Assembly (NCBI GenBank): GCA_015272165.1
Contig: JACYMF010000098.1
Coordinates: forward strand, 1 to 64,000
From: Cyanobacterium sp. T60_A2020_053
GTDB lineage: Bacteria; Cyanobacteriota; Cyanobacteriia; Cyanobacteriales; Cyanobacteriaceae
Direction: 5' to 3'
Length of the DNA stretch: 64,000 nt
The position numbers were made by a program, and so were the translations under genes. The stretch's first letter is position 1. Each line of letters begins with the position of its first letter. Of the stretch, positions 9,150 to 18,456 are shown one piece after another. A model generated the notes under the pieces. It had not been told where the DNA came from. It saw nothing but the letters and a program-made list of their open reading frames with translations, and searched no databases.

Positions 9150-9262
9150 GGTATTTTTATGGTTAATCAATAAAAATATTGTAGTATGAATTATTTAAAA
9201 TGATTGATAAAATATAATTGAGTAAACGACAATTTGCCCCAAAATTTAATATTTTTTCTTTT

Positions 9263-9490
9263 ATGTCACAACTTCAGCAATTAAAATCATCTGTTTATGA
9301 TTCATTAAATGAATTATCAGAAGCTAATTTGAAACTTACTTATAAATTTATCAATGACTTAACAGAAAAAGAAGAAGCCACCAAAGAATTATTAGCTATT
9401 CCTGATTTATTAGAAGATATTGAGTTAGCAAAACAAGATATTGCCAATGAAGAATTAACACATTGGCGAGAAGTAAGAAACGATGTATAA
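9263..9490 (+). CDS. Probable orphan antitoxin (RelB-like)
   Basis: From the ATG at 9263 the protein has 75 residues (MSQLQQLKSS to THWREVRNDV). An upstream TTG at 9218 would add 15 unlikely residues. The acidic C-terminus, IPDLLEDIELAKQDIANEEL followed by a W-x-E-V-R-x-D-V ending, is the pattern of cyanobacterial RelB-like antitoxins whose last codons overlap a RelE-type toxin start. Here the overlapping ATG at 9483 gives only MYKV before a stop, so the toxin is missing. Family assignment is by motif only. Confidence 0.6.
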   Translation: MSQLQQLKSSVYDSLNELSEANLKLTYKFINDLTEKEEATKELLAIPDLLEDIELAKQDIANEELTHWREVRNDV

Positions 9491-9497
9491 AGTTTGA
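9483..9497 (+). pseudogene. Remnant of a RelE-type toxin start
   Basis: ATG at 9483 overlaps the antitoxin end by eight bases and reads MYKV then TGA. MYKV is a common start of RelE-type toxins in this arrangement. No toxin sequence is recognisable downstream before 9607. Confidence 0.3.
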
Positions 9498-9606
9498 TAG
9501 ATTTGATTATCAGTGTAAAAATTGAGGTAAAAGCCCTAAATACTGTGACAAGATGTCAATTTTAAGTTAAAAAATACTACAATAAAGATCAAAAAAAGAT
9601 GTAGAA

Positions 9607-11301
9607 ATGAACTTAAATCAACCATTAGGATCAGTTATTCAAGGCTCATTGAGCGAAGGATTAGAAGTAAGATTACATCCCGATATTTCCGTAGAAGAAA
9701 TGAGAGTCGGTAAATTTTTGGTAGTGCAGGGCAAAAGAGCCAAATTTTTCTGTCTCTTAACCGATGTTTCTCTAGGTACTTCTACCCCCCGTATTTTTAC
9801 TCATCCTCCCGATCCTAACGATGATTTTTGGACAGAAGTTTTAGCTGGTAGCGACACTTACGGCACCGTAGAAATAGCGCCCATGCTCATGTTGACGGCG
9901 GATTCCGTGGATGAATACGAAAAAGGCGCCCTTCCCCGTGAAGATTTACCGTCATTTGATACAGATTTAAAACTATTACCCGTTAAAACTATTCCTAGCC
10001 ATTTCAGTCAGGTTTATGAATCCACCGAAAGAGATTTTAGATCGGTTTTTGGTTGGGAAAATGATCCTTATAAGCGCAATTTTGCCATCGGTCAACCTTT
10101 AGATATGGATGTACCAATCTGTTTAGATTTAGATCGATTTGTGGAACGAAGTAACGGTATTTTCGGCAAATCTGGTACAGGAAAATCTTTTTTAACAAGA
10201 CTATTAATATCGGGCATCATCCGTAAAGAAGCCGCCGTTAACTTGATGTTTGATATGCACTCGGAATACGGTTGGGAAGCCGTCAGCGAAGCCAAAGGCA
10301 TGAATACCGTCAAGGGTTTAAAACAATTATTCCATGATCAAGTAGAAATTTACACTTTAGATGCCAAATCCACCCATCGGCGCGGAGTAAATAACGCCCG
10401 TGAATTGTATTTGAGTTATAACCAAATTGACATTGAAGATTTACGCCTTGTTAGTCAAGAGTTGGGTTTATCGGAAGCGAGTATCGATAATGCCAATATC
10501 CTTGCTTCTGAATTTGGCAAAGATTGGATTTATCAGTTAATCAATATGACTAATGAGGATATTGAGCTTTTTTGTAACGAAAAACAAGGACATAAAGGCT
10601 CAATTATGGCGTTACAAAGAAAGTTAAAACGTTTAGAAAATTTAAAGTATATTCGTTCTGCTTCTCCCCATAATTATATCGATGAAATTCTCAAAACTTT
10701 AGATGGTGGCAGACACATTGTCATCGAATTTGGTTCTCAGAGTAATATGCTTTCTTATATGTTGGTGACAAATATGATTACTCGTCGTATTCACCGAGAA
10801 TACGTCAAAAAAGCAGAGCGTTTTTTGCAGTCTAAAAATGTCCTTGATAAACCGCGCCCGTTGGTAATTACCATTGAAGAAGCGCACCGTTTCCTTGATT
10901 CTAAAATCGTTAATCAAACTATTTTTGGCACAATAGCGCGGGAAATGCGGAAATATTTTGTTACCTTGTTAGTAGTAGATCAGCGCCCTTCGGGTATTGA
11001 TAACGAAGTCATGTCACAAGTAGGTACTAGAATTACTTGTTTACTTAATGATGATAAAGATATTGATGCGATTTTTACTGGGGTGTCGGGCGCTAGTGGT
11101 TTAAGATCAGTATTAGCCAAGCTAGATTCTAAACAACAGGCGCTGGTTTTAGGTCATGCTGTGCCGATGCCAGTGGTGGTGCGCACGCGCGCCTATGATC
11201 AACAATTTTACAGCGAAATTGGCGATGCGGATTATCGGGCGCTGAGTGATGAAGAATTATTATTAGAGGCAGAAACTGCCAAAGCTGACTTAGGGTTTTA
11301 A
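9607..11301 (+). CDS. HerA-like ATP-binding protein (DUF87)
   Basis: This 564-residue P-loop ATPase belongs to the HerA/FtsK superfamily, whose members form hexameric DNA-translocating motors. The N-terminal 120 residues fit a HAS-barrel-like domain. Walker A GKSGTGKSFLT is near residues 186-196 and Walker B VITIEEAHRF near 418-427, followed by an arginine-rich motor core (ARE, RITC). HerA works with the NurA nuclease in archaea, but no nurA-like gene is adjacent. It is transcribed alone, 306 bases after the antitoxin ATG remnant. Role in this organism is unknown. Confidence 0.85.
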   Translation: MNLNQPLGSVIQGSLSEGLEVRLHPDISVEEMRVGKFLVVQGKRAKFFCLLTDVSLGTSTPRIFTHPPDPNDDFWTEVLAGSDTYGTVEIAPMLMLTADSVDEYEKGALPREDLPSFDTDLKLLPVKTIPSHFSQVYESTERDFRSVFGWENDPYKRNFAIGQPLDMDVPICLDLDRFVERSNGIFGKSGTGKSFLTRLLISGIIRKEAAVNLMFDMHSEYGWEAVSEAKGMNTVKGLKQLFHDQVEIYTLDAKSTHRRGVNNARELYLSYNQIDIEDLRLVSQELGLSEASIDNANILASEFGKDWIYQLINMTNEDIELFCNEKQGHKGSIMALQRKLKRLENLKYIRSASPHNYIDEILKTLDGGRHIVIEFGSQSNMLSYMLVTNMITRRIHREYVKKAERFLQSKNVLDKPRPLVITIEEAHRFLDSKIVNQTIFGTIAREMRKYFVTLLVVDQRPSGIDNEVMSQVGTRITCLLNDDKDIDAIFTGVSGASGLRSVLAKLDSKQQALVLGHAVPMPVVVRTRAYDQQFYSEIGDADYRALSDEELLLEAETAKADLGF

Positions 11302-11361
11302 ATAATAAATAGGGTCTGCTGAAAAAGTCTTCATCAATGATATTTACTGATATGATGAAAA

Positions 11362-11955
11362 TTAATGAAATAAGTAGGACAACTCTTGTAATTTTGAACC
11401 TAAATTAGCACCTGTGCGCCCAGTAAAAATCCACACCACAGAACGTATGGCATCTCGAAAAATACGCAAATTTGACTCAGTAATATTCACATCTGAAACT
11501 GAAACAGTAGTGTAAGCAATTCCCCTACTACCAAAGACAAAATAAGCAATAGTTTTGGCTCTTTCCATGTGAAAAGCTGAGGTAATTAAATATACATGAT
11601 TAATATTATTTTCCTTAAAAATATCTACTAAAGTAGTAAAATTTGTGACGGTATCTGTCGCTTTTAAATCCCAATTAACACGATCTAAATTAATACCTTG
11701 TTCTTCAAAGATTTTTTTGGATTCTTTAACAGGAATACCACTAGAAATCCAAATAGGTAAATTAGGATGATTTTGGGCAAATTGAGCAGTATAAATTTCT
11801 CGGTTATTCCCCCCCCCCAACATAAAAATTGCTTGTGGTTTAGGATTGAGGAGACGGGCGCTGGTTAATCTCATGGGAATAAAACCGATAATTAGTAGTA
11901 AGATAACTAAATTAAATATTAACCAAAACTTCTTTTTTTCATTGACAAACAACAT
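11362..11955 (-). CDS. YdcF/DUF218 family membrane-anchored protein
   Basis: The 197-residue protein starts with one membrane helix (about residues 10-28) and then has the DUF218 domain: FMLGGGNNRE near residue 44, WISSG, the signature ATDTVTNF near 100 and ITSAFHMERA near 124. Family members (YdcF, SanA, ElyC) have roles around the cell envelope, but the exact reaction is not known. The conserved GGG is encoded within a run of ten G residues (11809-11818 on the forward strand as C), so the gene could be switched off by a single slippage event. As read, it is in frame. Confidence 0.85.
   Translation of the reverse strand: MLFVNEKKKFWLIFNLVILLLIIGFIPMRLTSARLLNPKPQAIFMLGGGNNREIYTAQFAQNHPNLPIWISSGIPVKESKKIFEEQGINLDRVNWDLKATDTVTNFTTLVDIFKENNINHVYLITSAFHMERAKTIAYFVFGSRGIAYTTVSVSDVNITESNLRIFRDAIRSVVWIFTGRTGANLGSKLQELSYLFH
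11809..11818. repeat. Homopolymer C10/G10 tract inside DUF218 gene
   Basis: Ten C on the forward strand encode part of Leu and three Gly of the DUF218 motif on the reverse strand. Length 10 keeps the frame; 9 or 11 would truncate the protein near residue 50. Confidence 0.7.
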
Positions 11956-12124
11956 AATTTTTCTTTGTTAATACTAAAACAATTAACTATTTATCGAAGA
12001 ATCAAGGGTTTAAAACTACGTTTTTTAATAAGTGAGCAAATTTAATGGTAGTCCAAGCTATCTTTAAATTTACCTTTACCGTTTTGACTATTTTTGACTG
12101 ATGATTTATAGTCGCTTTAAATAA

Positions 12125-12721
12125 TTAATAATTAACGGCAATAAAACCCATATCAATAGATTTATAGATAACAAAATTAATCCCTTCTAAAATAACATCA
12201 AAATTATAAAAATGGTGAACACTATGGGAAGGTATTGCCCCTTGCAATTCTAGCTTAAAAAAATTACTCTTTTTACCCTTCTTTTTTTGACGAATTTTGA
12301 CAATAACTTTTTGAGTTTTACGATTAGAGTATAACACCTCCCCCCGAATAGAAAAATAATCCACTGAAGAAGCGCCCTCCACCATTTGCGAGGGGGGAAT
12401 CACCCCCATAATTTGTAAATGTAATTGATTGCTGTCTTTCACACCATGAGGATATACTAACCAACGGTGAATACTATTGAAATCCACATGATTTTTCACA
12501 CTGGCAATAGCTCTAGGTAGTACGACAGTATTAAATTGCTGTTGAGAGCGAGTAACCATGATTCCCCTCGTGAATTTATCGATAGGGGTATATTGCGCTT
12601 CCATAACACCCAGCGCCCGATACTGTTTAGGATGATAGGGTGGCGGAATAAGATCACAAACAGGATCAAAATCGAGACAAAATTGAGTAGCATGGGAAGG
12701 AGATAGGCTGTCAAGATTCAC
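12125..12721 (-). CDS. Conserved hypothetical protein, 198 residues
   Basis: I do not recognise the family. The protein has no signal peptide or membrane helix. It starts with an aromatic, proline-containing segment (CDLIPPPYHPKQYRALGV, about residues 23-40) and has a basic cluster IRQKKKGKKSNFFK at about 142-155, suggesting a beta-rich fold with a nucleic-acid or protein contact surface. A VYPHGVKDSNQLHLQIMG-like segment lies near the middle. It is divergent from the acetolactate synthase gene, 53 bases apart, so the two share a promoter region. Composition matches its neighbours, so it is probably native. Confidence 0.6.
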   Translation of the reverse strand: MNLDSLSPSHATQFCLDFDPVCDLIPPPYHPKQYRALGVMEAQYTPIDKFTRGIMVTRSQQQFNTVVLPRAIASVKNHVDFNSIHRWLVYPHGVKDSNQLHLQIMGVIPPSQMVEGASSVDYFSIRGEVLYSNRKTQKVIVKIRQKKKGKKSNFFKLELQGAIPSHSVHHFYNFDVILEGINFVIYKSIDMGFIAVNY

Positions 12722-12774
12722 TCTAATTACGAATTAAAAATTATTGCACTTAATAAAAGGATAACTGTTTTCTG

Positions 12775-14421
12775 ATGAGCAAACCAAACACCGCCCAATT
12801 ATTGATTAAATGCCTAGAAAATGAGGGGGTAAAATATATTTTTGGACTCCCCGGCGAGGAAAACTTATATCTTCTTGAGGCGCTGAGAGATTCACCTATT
12901 CAGTTTATCACCGTGCGCCACGAACAAGGCGCTGCTTTCATGGCGGATGTTTATGGGCGCTTGACAGGAAAAGCCGGAGTATGTCTTTCTACTTTAGGCC
13001 CCGGTGCGACAAATTTAATGACAGGAGTGGCAGATGCTAATCTTGACGGCGCCCCTCTTGTGGCAATTACAGGGCAGGTTGGCACCGATAGAATGCACAT
13101 CGAATCCCATCAATACCTCGATTTAGTAGCTATGTTTGCCCCGGTGACGAAGTGGAATAAACAAATCGTGCGCCCGGGTATTACTCCCGAAGTGGTGCGC
13201 AAGGCTTTTAAGGTAGCACAAAAAGAAAAACCGGGCGCGGTGCATATTGATTTACCCGAAAATATCGCTGGGATGGAAGCGGAAGGAAAACCGTTATCGA
13301 AAGATACCCAAGAAAAAATTTATGCTTCTCTCAAAAGTATCAACGAAGCGGCGCGCCTCATCGCTAACAGTAAAAATCCGCTAATTCTTGCTGGAAATGG
13401 TATTATTCGGGCAAATGCTTCGGAGGCTTTGAGTGAATTTGCCACTCGTTTAAATATCCCTGTGGCGAATACTTTTATGGGGAAGGGCGCTATACCATAT
13501 ACCCATCCTCTCTCATTATGGACGGTAGGGCTACAGCAAAGGGATTTTATTACCTGCGGTTTTGAACAAGCAGACTTAATCATCGCTGTGGGTTATGATT
13601 TAATTGAATATTCCCCGAAAAAGTGGAATCCTCAAGGAGACATCCCCATTATTCATATTGGTGCTGAATCGGCTGAAATTGATAGTAGTTATATCCCCCA
13701 AGTGGAAATTATCGGCGATATTGCCGATGCCTTACAGGAAATTAGTCGCCGTTGCGATCGCACTAATAAAACAGAACCTTTTGCTTTATCTCTGCGCCCT
13801 TCTATCAAAGCAGATTATGAGCAATATGGCAATGATACTGGTTTTCCTATTAAACCGCAAAAAATTATTTATGATTTGCGACAGGTGATGGGCGCTGAAG
13901 ATATAGTTATTTGTGATGTGGGCGCCCATAAAATGTGGATGGCGCGTCATTATCACTGTGAAGCCCCGAACACTTGTATTATTTCTAATGGTTTCGCCGC
14001 CATGGGAATTGCTATGCCGGGGGCGCTGGCTGCTAAATTGATTTATCCTGATAAAAAAGTAGTAGCGGTGACAGGGGATGGAGGTTTTATGATGAATTGT
14101 CAGGAGTTGGAAACGGCGGTGCGCGCTAAAACTGCTTTTGTCACTTTGATTTTTAATGATGGCGGTTACGGTTTAATTGGTTGGAAGCAAACCAATCAAT
14201 TTGGGGTATCTAGCTACATTGAGTTTAATAACCCCGATTTTGTCAAATTTGCGGAAAGCATGGGTTTAAAGGGCTATAGAGTCAACTCTGCTGACGATTT
14301 AATCCCTACCCTGAAGACTGCTTTAGCTCAAAATATTCCTGCGGTAATTGATTGCCCTGTAGATTATGCCGAAAATTTGCGTTTTTCAGAAAAAGCAGGG
14401 GATTTAAGTTGCCCCATTTAA
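12775..14421 (+). CDS. Acetolactate synthase large subunit-like ThDP enzyme
   Basis: This 548-residue thiamine-diphosphate enzyme would condense two pyruvates to 2-acetolactate, the entry to valine/leucine synthesis or to acetoin. It has the N-terminal pyrimidine-binding domain with the catalytic Glu in RHEQGAAFMADVYGRLTG (about residue 47), the middle FAD/DHAP-like domain, and the C-terminal diphosphate motif GDGGFMMNCQEL near residue 433. It lacks the N-terminal extension of the main IlvB-type enzymes and no regulatory subunit (ilvN) is adjacent. Other decarboxylases of the family are possible, but the closest pattern I know is the AlsS/IlvB group found in cyanobacteria. Confidence 0.85.
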   Translation: MSKPNTAQLLIKCLENEGVKYIFGLPGEENLYLLEALRDSPIQFITVRHEQGAAFMADVYGRLTGKAGVCLSTLGPGATNLMTGVADANLDGAPLVAITGQVGTDRMHIESHQYLDLVAMFAPVTKWNKQIVRPGITPEVVRKAFKVAQKEKPGAVHIDLPENIAGMEAEGKPLSKDTQEKIYASLKSINEAARLIANSKNPLILAGNGIIRANASEALSEFATRLNIPVANTFMGKGAIPYTHPLSLWTVGLQQRDFITCGFEQADLIIAVGYDLIEYSPKKWNPQGDIPIIHIGAESAEIDSSYIPQVEIIGDIADALQEISRRCDRTNKTEPFALSLRPSIKADYEQYGNDTGFPIKPQKIIYDLRQVMGAEDIVICDVGAHKMWMARHYHCEAPNTCIISNGFAAMGIAMPGALAAKLIYPDKKVVAVTGDGGFMMNCQELETAVRAKTAFVTLIFNDGGYGLIGWKQTNQFGVSSYIEFNNPDFVKFAESMGLKGYRVNSADDLIPTLKTALAQNIPAVIDCPVDYAENLRFSEKAGDLSCPI

Positions 14422-14503
14422 TAATTGATAATGGATAATTGATAATTGATAATGGATAATTTACGAACCAATGATTAAGTATTAAAACTTCATAATTCAT
14501 AAC

Positions 14504-14974
14504 TCATAATTCATTGTCGATAAATGCTTTCAATTTTTCTAAGCTAGAAGAATCTTTTATGGATGGTTTAAATCTATTTAAAAATTCCTTATTTATTTTA
14601 GAAAAATTATTATGATGAGTTGATTTTGTTGCTAAAGAAAATAAAGTATTTAATTGTGACTCTAACGCAGAATTATCAATATCATGGGGATAAATAAACT
14701 CACAAAAATTAACATCAAAACCAACATTAACAGCGCCCTTCCTCTCCCATAAAGTTAAAATATGTTCCACAGAAACCAATTTTAATCTTCCCTGATAAAT
14801 AGCTTCAGTAACAGCTAAAGGCAACCATGAAGCAGGATATTTACCCAACCATTTAATCAAGATAATTTGTAAATTTTCAAGGCTTTTCTCAAAATGGTAA
14901 TACTGCAATAAAATAACAGTTTTTTGAATCTCATCAATATTTGCAGTGCTAATTTGATCCATTAAATTTACCAT
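14504..14974 (-). CDS. Conserved cyanobacterial hypothetical protein
   Basis: I cannot name the family. The 156-residue protein is mostly helical, without signal or membrane segments. The most conserved-looking part is IKWLGKYPASWLPLAVTEAI followed by YQGRLKLVSVEHILTLWERKG (about residues 43-83), then a polar, Ser/Asn-rich tail. It is divergent from the glycosyltransferase gene with 46 bases between start codons. The ATG at residue 5 is an alternative start. The function is unknown. Confidence 0.6.
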   Translation of the reverse strand: MVNLMDQISTANIDEIQKTVILLQYYHFEKSLENLQIILIKWLGKYPASWLPLAVTEAIYQGRLKLVSVEHILTLWERKGAVNVGFDVNFCEFIYPHDIDNSALESQLNTLFSLATKSTHHNNFSKINKEFLNRFKPSIKDSSSLEKLKAFIDNEL

Positions 14975-15020
14975 TTGCCTTTATGCTTTTAACAAGGTTA
15001 AATTTATCACAAAATTCACC

Positions 15021-16103
15021 ATGTCTTCACCAGTATTATACCTAGCTATTACTAATCATGGTTTTGGTCATGCTGTGCGCATCGCCTCTGTTGCCAACGC
15101 CATACAAAAATTAAATCCTAACATACTGCTTATTGTAGTTACCAGCGCCCCCCGTTGGCTACTAGAATCATACATCGAAGGAGACTTTATTTATCGCCCT
15201 CGCACCTTTGATATTGGCGTAATTCAAACCGATAGCATCACAATGAATCTTAGTGCGACTAGAGAAAAAATGATGGAATTAAAATACAGGGAAGCCCAAA
15301 TTATTGCTTCAGAAGTGGAATTTATCCATATCAATCAAGTTAACCTAATTTTAGCTGACATACCGGCTATGGTGACAAAAATCGCTGAAAAAGCAGGGAT
15401 TCCCTGTTGGATGATGAGTAACTTCGGCTGGGATTATATTTATCGCCCTTGGGGGGAAGATTTTGCGGAAATTGTCTCATGGTTAGAGTCATGTTACGGG
15501 AAGTGCGCTAGATTATTTCGCTTACCAATGAGTGAAGAAATGGCAAGTTTTCCTCACCAAGAAGATGTAGGATTAACTGGCGGAAATCCGCGCTATACAG
15601 AAACAGAAATTAGGACAAAATTTAACCTTAATTCCCCTTCTGAAAAAACTGCATTATTAACCTTTGGTGGTTTAGGATTACAGTCGATTCCCTATGAAAA
15701 TTTAACTCGTTTTAGTGATTGGCAATTTATTAGTTTTGATCAAAATGCCCCAGATTTACCTAACTTAATTAAAATAAAAGACCGTTATTTTCGACCAGTG
15801 GACTTTATGCATTATTGTGGCAGAATTATCTCTAAACCCGGTTTTAGCACTTTTTCCGAAGCCATGCGCCTCAATCTACCTCTAACTATTCTCAACCGTG
15901 AAGGTTTTGCGGAAACCCCATTATTAATAGAAGGATTAAAACAATATAGTTATCATCAAATCCTTGATAATCAGGATTTTTTTGAGGGAAATTGGTCATT
16001 TTTAACAGAAGACTTAACTCCACCTCAAAGTAATCAAAAAATTAAAAAAGACGGCACAGAAACCATCGCCCAAGAAGTTATTAAATTTCTTATTCCTAAT
16101 TAA
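15021..16103 (+). CDS. Glycosyltransferase-like protein (GT-B fold)
   Basis: The 360-residue protein has a GT-B-like N-terminus, YLAITNHGFGHAVRIASVAN, in which GHGxG-type glycine/histidine residues resemble MurG and the N-terminal half of plant L-arabinokinase. The C-terminal half contains LTFGGLGLQSIP (about residue 211) and a PGFSTFSEAMRLNLP motif near residue 273, the usual nucleotide-sugar binding region. Acceptor and donor sugars cannot be deduced. No kinase domain follows, so it corresponds to the glycosyltransferase-like part only. It is a single gene. Confidence 0.75.
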   Translation: MSSPVLYLAITNHGFGHAVRIASVANAIQKLNPNILLIVVTSAPRWLLESYIEGDFIYRPRTFDIGVIQTDSITMNLSATREKMMELKYREAQIIASEVEFIHINQVNLILADIPAMVTKIAEKAGIPCWMMSNFGWDYIYRPWGEDFAEIVSWLESCYGKCARLFRLPMSEEMASFPHQEDVGLTGGNPRYTETEIRTKFNLNSPSEKTALLTFGGLGLQSIPYENLTRFSDWQFISFDQNAPDLPNLIKIKDRYFRPVDFMHYCGRIISKPGFSTFSEAMRLNLPLTILNREGFAETPLLIEGLKQYSYHQILDNQDFFEGNWSFLTEDLTPPQSNQKIKKDGTETIAQEVIKFLIPN

Positions 16104-16254
16104 AAATTTTCAATATAATCATATATCAAAGAGCCTAAAACTTGAAGATAATTTTTATCATTTTGGCTAAGTGTTTCTTGAGATAAAATATTATTAATTC
16201 GTTGTTGAATAACGTTTAACATCAATTTTGTTTGATAACTTAGAAATAAATCAA

Positions 16255-16375
16255 TCAAAATAATCTTAGTTCAATTTATTGAACGTAATCTCGTTGGTTC
16301 CGTGTAATTTATTACACGGTGGGGAAGTAAGGAAGATATAATCTTTCAAGAACTAATTATCCGAACTTGATATAA
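16255..16375. repeat. Family C repeat copy (CCGTGTAA palindrome)
   Basis: Contains TTCAATTTATTGAA, the hairpin CCGTGTAATTTATTACACGG, and ends with ATTATCCGAACTTGATATAA, the shared terminus of this family. Other copies are at 21072-21194, 21942-22095 and 47873-48050, with a solo end at 23461-23481. It is non-coding. Confidence 0.65.
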
Positions 16376-16450
16376 TTCTTTTTTATTATTAAATAGGGTG
16401 AGGGAGAAAGTTATTAATAAATTGAAGATTATTATTATCTTTATTTTTTA

Positions 16451-16562
16451 CAGCAGTTTTCATTTCCTTAAACCACACTTTAGATTATTACAAATATTAT
16501 CTTTGCGTCTTTGCGCCTTTGCGAGACACAAAAAACGTGGTTTATTCATTTGAAATGCGCTG
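16451..16562. repeat. 112-bp MITE-like element, family D copy 1
   Basis: Ends are CAGCAGTTTTCATTT and its imperfect inverse (AAATGCGCTG), flanked by TA on both sides. A second copy of identical length with about three differences lies at 42608-42719. TA flanks suggest an IS630/Tc1-mariner-type transposase in trans. With the family C repeat it fills most of the 520-base gap before 16624. Confidence 0.75.
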
Positions 16563-16623
16563 TAAACAAGTTGTCATTTTGCTAAGTCTCCTTATAGAAC
16601 TACAATATTAATACAGATTAAAT

Positions 16624-18456
16624 ATGAATGAATATCTAAATTTAATCAATGAATTTGCCCAAATTATTCCACTTATTTCCCATAGTAAAGTAGGAAAAAA
16701 ACTGCCTAATCATCTTTATATTCATACCAGCGCCCTCCCCGCACTCCATGAGGATATACAAAAGTTTGAACAAAAAGTAAGACAACATTTTAAATTGAAG
16801 AATGATTTTACATTGGTTAAATTTAATCTTCAGGAAGCAAAACTATCCTATCTTTATTATCCTGAATTTGACATCAATCCTCACCCCAGCATCAGTAAAA
16901 GTATTTTAGTTAACTTATCTGAAAATACCATTAAAACATACGAATATAATCAAAGTGAAAACCCTGCCATTTTACATCGCAAAGAAACCTTTGTTACCTC
17001 TGATTATCCCCATTATCAAAAATTTGCTTACTTAACTAATATTGAAGAAAAAATAGGCTTATTAGACAACTCTCGTTATATAGGGACTCAACAAAAATGG
17101 CAACAATTATTACAAGATCATAACCTTAGTTTTATTGATCATAACTTAGTATGTCATTTGAGTCAAAACCCCACTAATTTGATAGAAATTGACCGTCATC
17201 GTGCTGCTATTGTCCGAAAAAATATTTCTCGCCCCGTTAAATTAGCTCTTGAAGCACAATTATTTCAACCTGAATCGACATTTTTTGACTATGGTTGTGG
17301 TCATGGTGAAGATATTAAATTTATAGCAGAAAAAGGTTATCAAAGTGATGGCTGGGATCCATATTATCAGCCTAAAAATCCTTTTAAAAAAGCAGATATT
17401 GTTAACTTAGGTTATGTGATTAATGTGATCGAAAATTTACAAGAAAGACGAGAATCTTTACTCAAAGCATGGTCATTAACTGAAGATATTTTAATCGTTT
17501 CTGCCCAAGTATTAGTTGATGATCGTCAACTGGGTTTAATGCCATACGGTGACGGCATTATTACAGAAAGAAATACTTTTCAAAAATACTATTTACAAGA
17601 CGAGTTAAAAAACTATATTGAACAAATTCTAAAAACTGAACCTGTTGCCGGAGGATTAGGGGTGTATTTTGTCTTTCGAGATGAAACTAAAGCCCACAAT
17701 TTTCGAGCCTCTCGTTTTCATTCTAACCTCAGCGCCCCTCGCATCTACAAACCTCTCAAAAACTTTGCTGATTACCAAGAATTATTAACGCCTCTCATGG
17801 ATTTTTACATCCAAAGGGGTCGATTACCGATAAAAGGTGAAATTTCTCAAGAAGATGCCATTAAAGCTGAATTTGGTACATTTAAAAGGGCTTTCAGAGT
17901 GATTTTACAGGTGACTAATGATACTGAATGGGAACGTATTGAAGACTGTCGTCGCCAAGAAATTTTATTGTATCTTGCCCTTAGTCGTTTCACCCAGCGC
18001 CCTTCGGTGCGCAAATTATCTTCTGAATTAAAAGCGGATATAAAAGCGTTATTTGGTAATTATCAAGTGGCGTGTTTTTTAGCCGATGAAATGTTAATTA
18101 GTTTACGAAATTTAGAGTTAATTAAAAAATTGTGTCAAACTTGTGAAGTTGGTAAAGTATTCGACCGTAGTTTTTTAATTCATCATTCTGTATTAGATCA
18201 ATTACCCACTTTATTAAGGTTATATGAAAGTTGCGCTAGTCGAGTGGTAGGGGCGCTGGAGGGCGCTAATTTAATTAGATTTTATTTCGATGTTGCTCAA
18301 ATTGGTTATTTATACGCTCCTAATTTTAATACAGAAAAAGAACCGATGATTAAAACTATTATGACTATTAATTTAAAAGATTTAAGAGTACAATATCAAA
18401 ATTTTAATAATACCGACAAAGCTCCTAAAATTACTTGTAAATCTAGTTTACAATAA
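16624..18456 (+). CDS. DNA phosphorothioation-associated putative methyltransferase
   Basis: The 610-residue protein matches the family annotated as DNA phosphorothioation-associated putative methyltransferase. A Rossmann SAM motif TFFDYGCGHGEDIKFIAEKG lies near residues 219-238, after the conserved RHRAAIVRKNISRPVKLALE. The family signature SAQVLVDDRQLGLMPYGDG follows near 292. N- and C-terminal parts share a similar YLYYPEFD / YLYAPNFN segment, suggesting an internal duplication. No dndABCDE, dptFGH or ssp genes are present in the window, so it is an orphan here. The substrate (DNA or other) is unproven. Confidence 0.8.
   Translation: MNEYLNLINEFAQIIPLISHSKVGKKLPNHLYIHTSALPALHEDIQKFEQKVRQHFKLKNDFTLVKFNLQEAKLSYLYYPEFDINPHPSISKSILVNLSENTIKTYEYNQSENPAILHRKETFVTSDYPHYQKFAYLTNIEEKIGLLDNSRYIGTQQKWQQLLQDHNLSFIDHNLVCHLSQNPTNLIEIDRHRAAIVRKNISRPVKLALEAQLFQPESTFFDYGCGHGEDIKFIAEKGYQSDGWDPYYQPKNPFKKADIVNLGYVINVIENLQERRESLLKAWSLTEDILIVSAQVLVDDRQLGLMPYGDGIITERNTFQKYYLQDELKNYIEQILKTEPVAGGLGVYFVFRDETKAHNFRASRFHSNLSAPRIYKPLKNFADYQELLTPLMDFYIQRGRLPIKGEISQEDAIKAEFGTFKRAFRVILQVTNDTEWERIEDCRRQEILLYLALSRFTQRPSVRKLSSELKADIKALFGNYQVACFLADEMLISLRNLELIKKLCQTCEVGKVFDRSFLIHHSVLDQLPTLLRLYESCASRVVGALEGANLIRFYFDVAQIGYLYAPNFNTEKEPMIKTIMTINLKDLRVQYQNFNNTDKAPKITCKSSLQ

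Noticed and set aside
9218-9262. Extension of the antitoxin to a TTG start
   Set aside because: The added 15 residues do not fit the family; the ATG at 9263 begins at the usual helical region.
14422-14503. Direct repeats of TTGATAATGGATAA between the ThDP enzyme and the next gene
   Set aside because: It is simple AT-rich slippage sequence seen at many places in such genomes, with no structure to support a function.
16624-18456. A full DNA phosphorothioation or restriction system
   Set aside because: Only the methyltransferase-like gene is present; neighbours are gltA and a glycosyltransferase, not modification genes.
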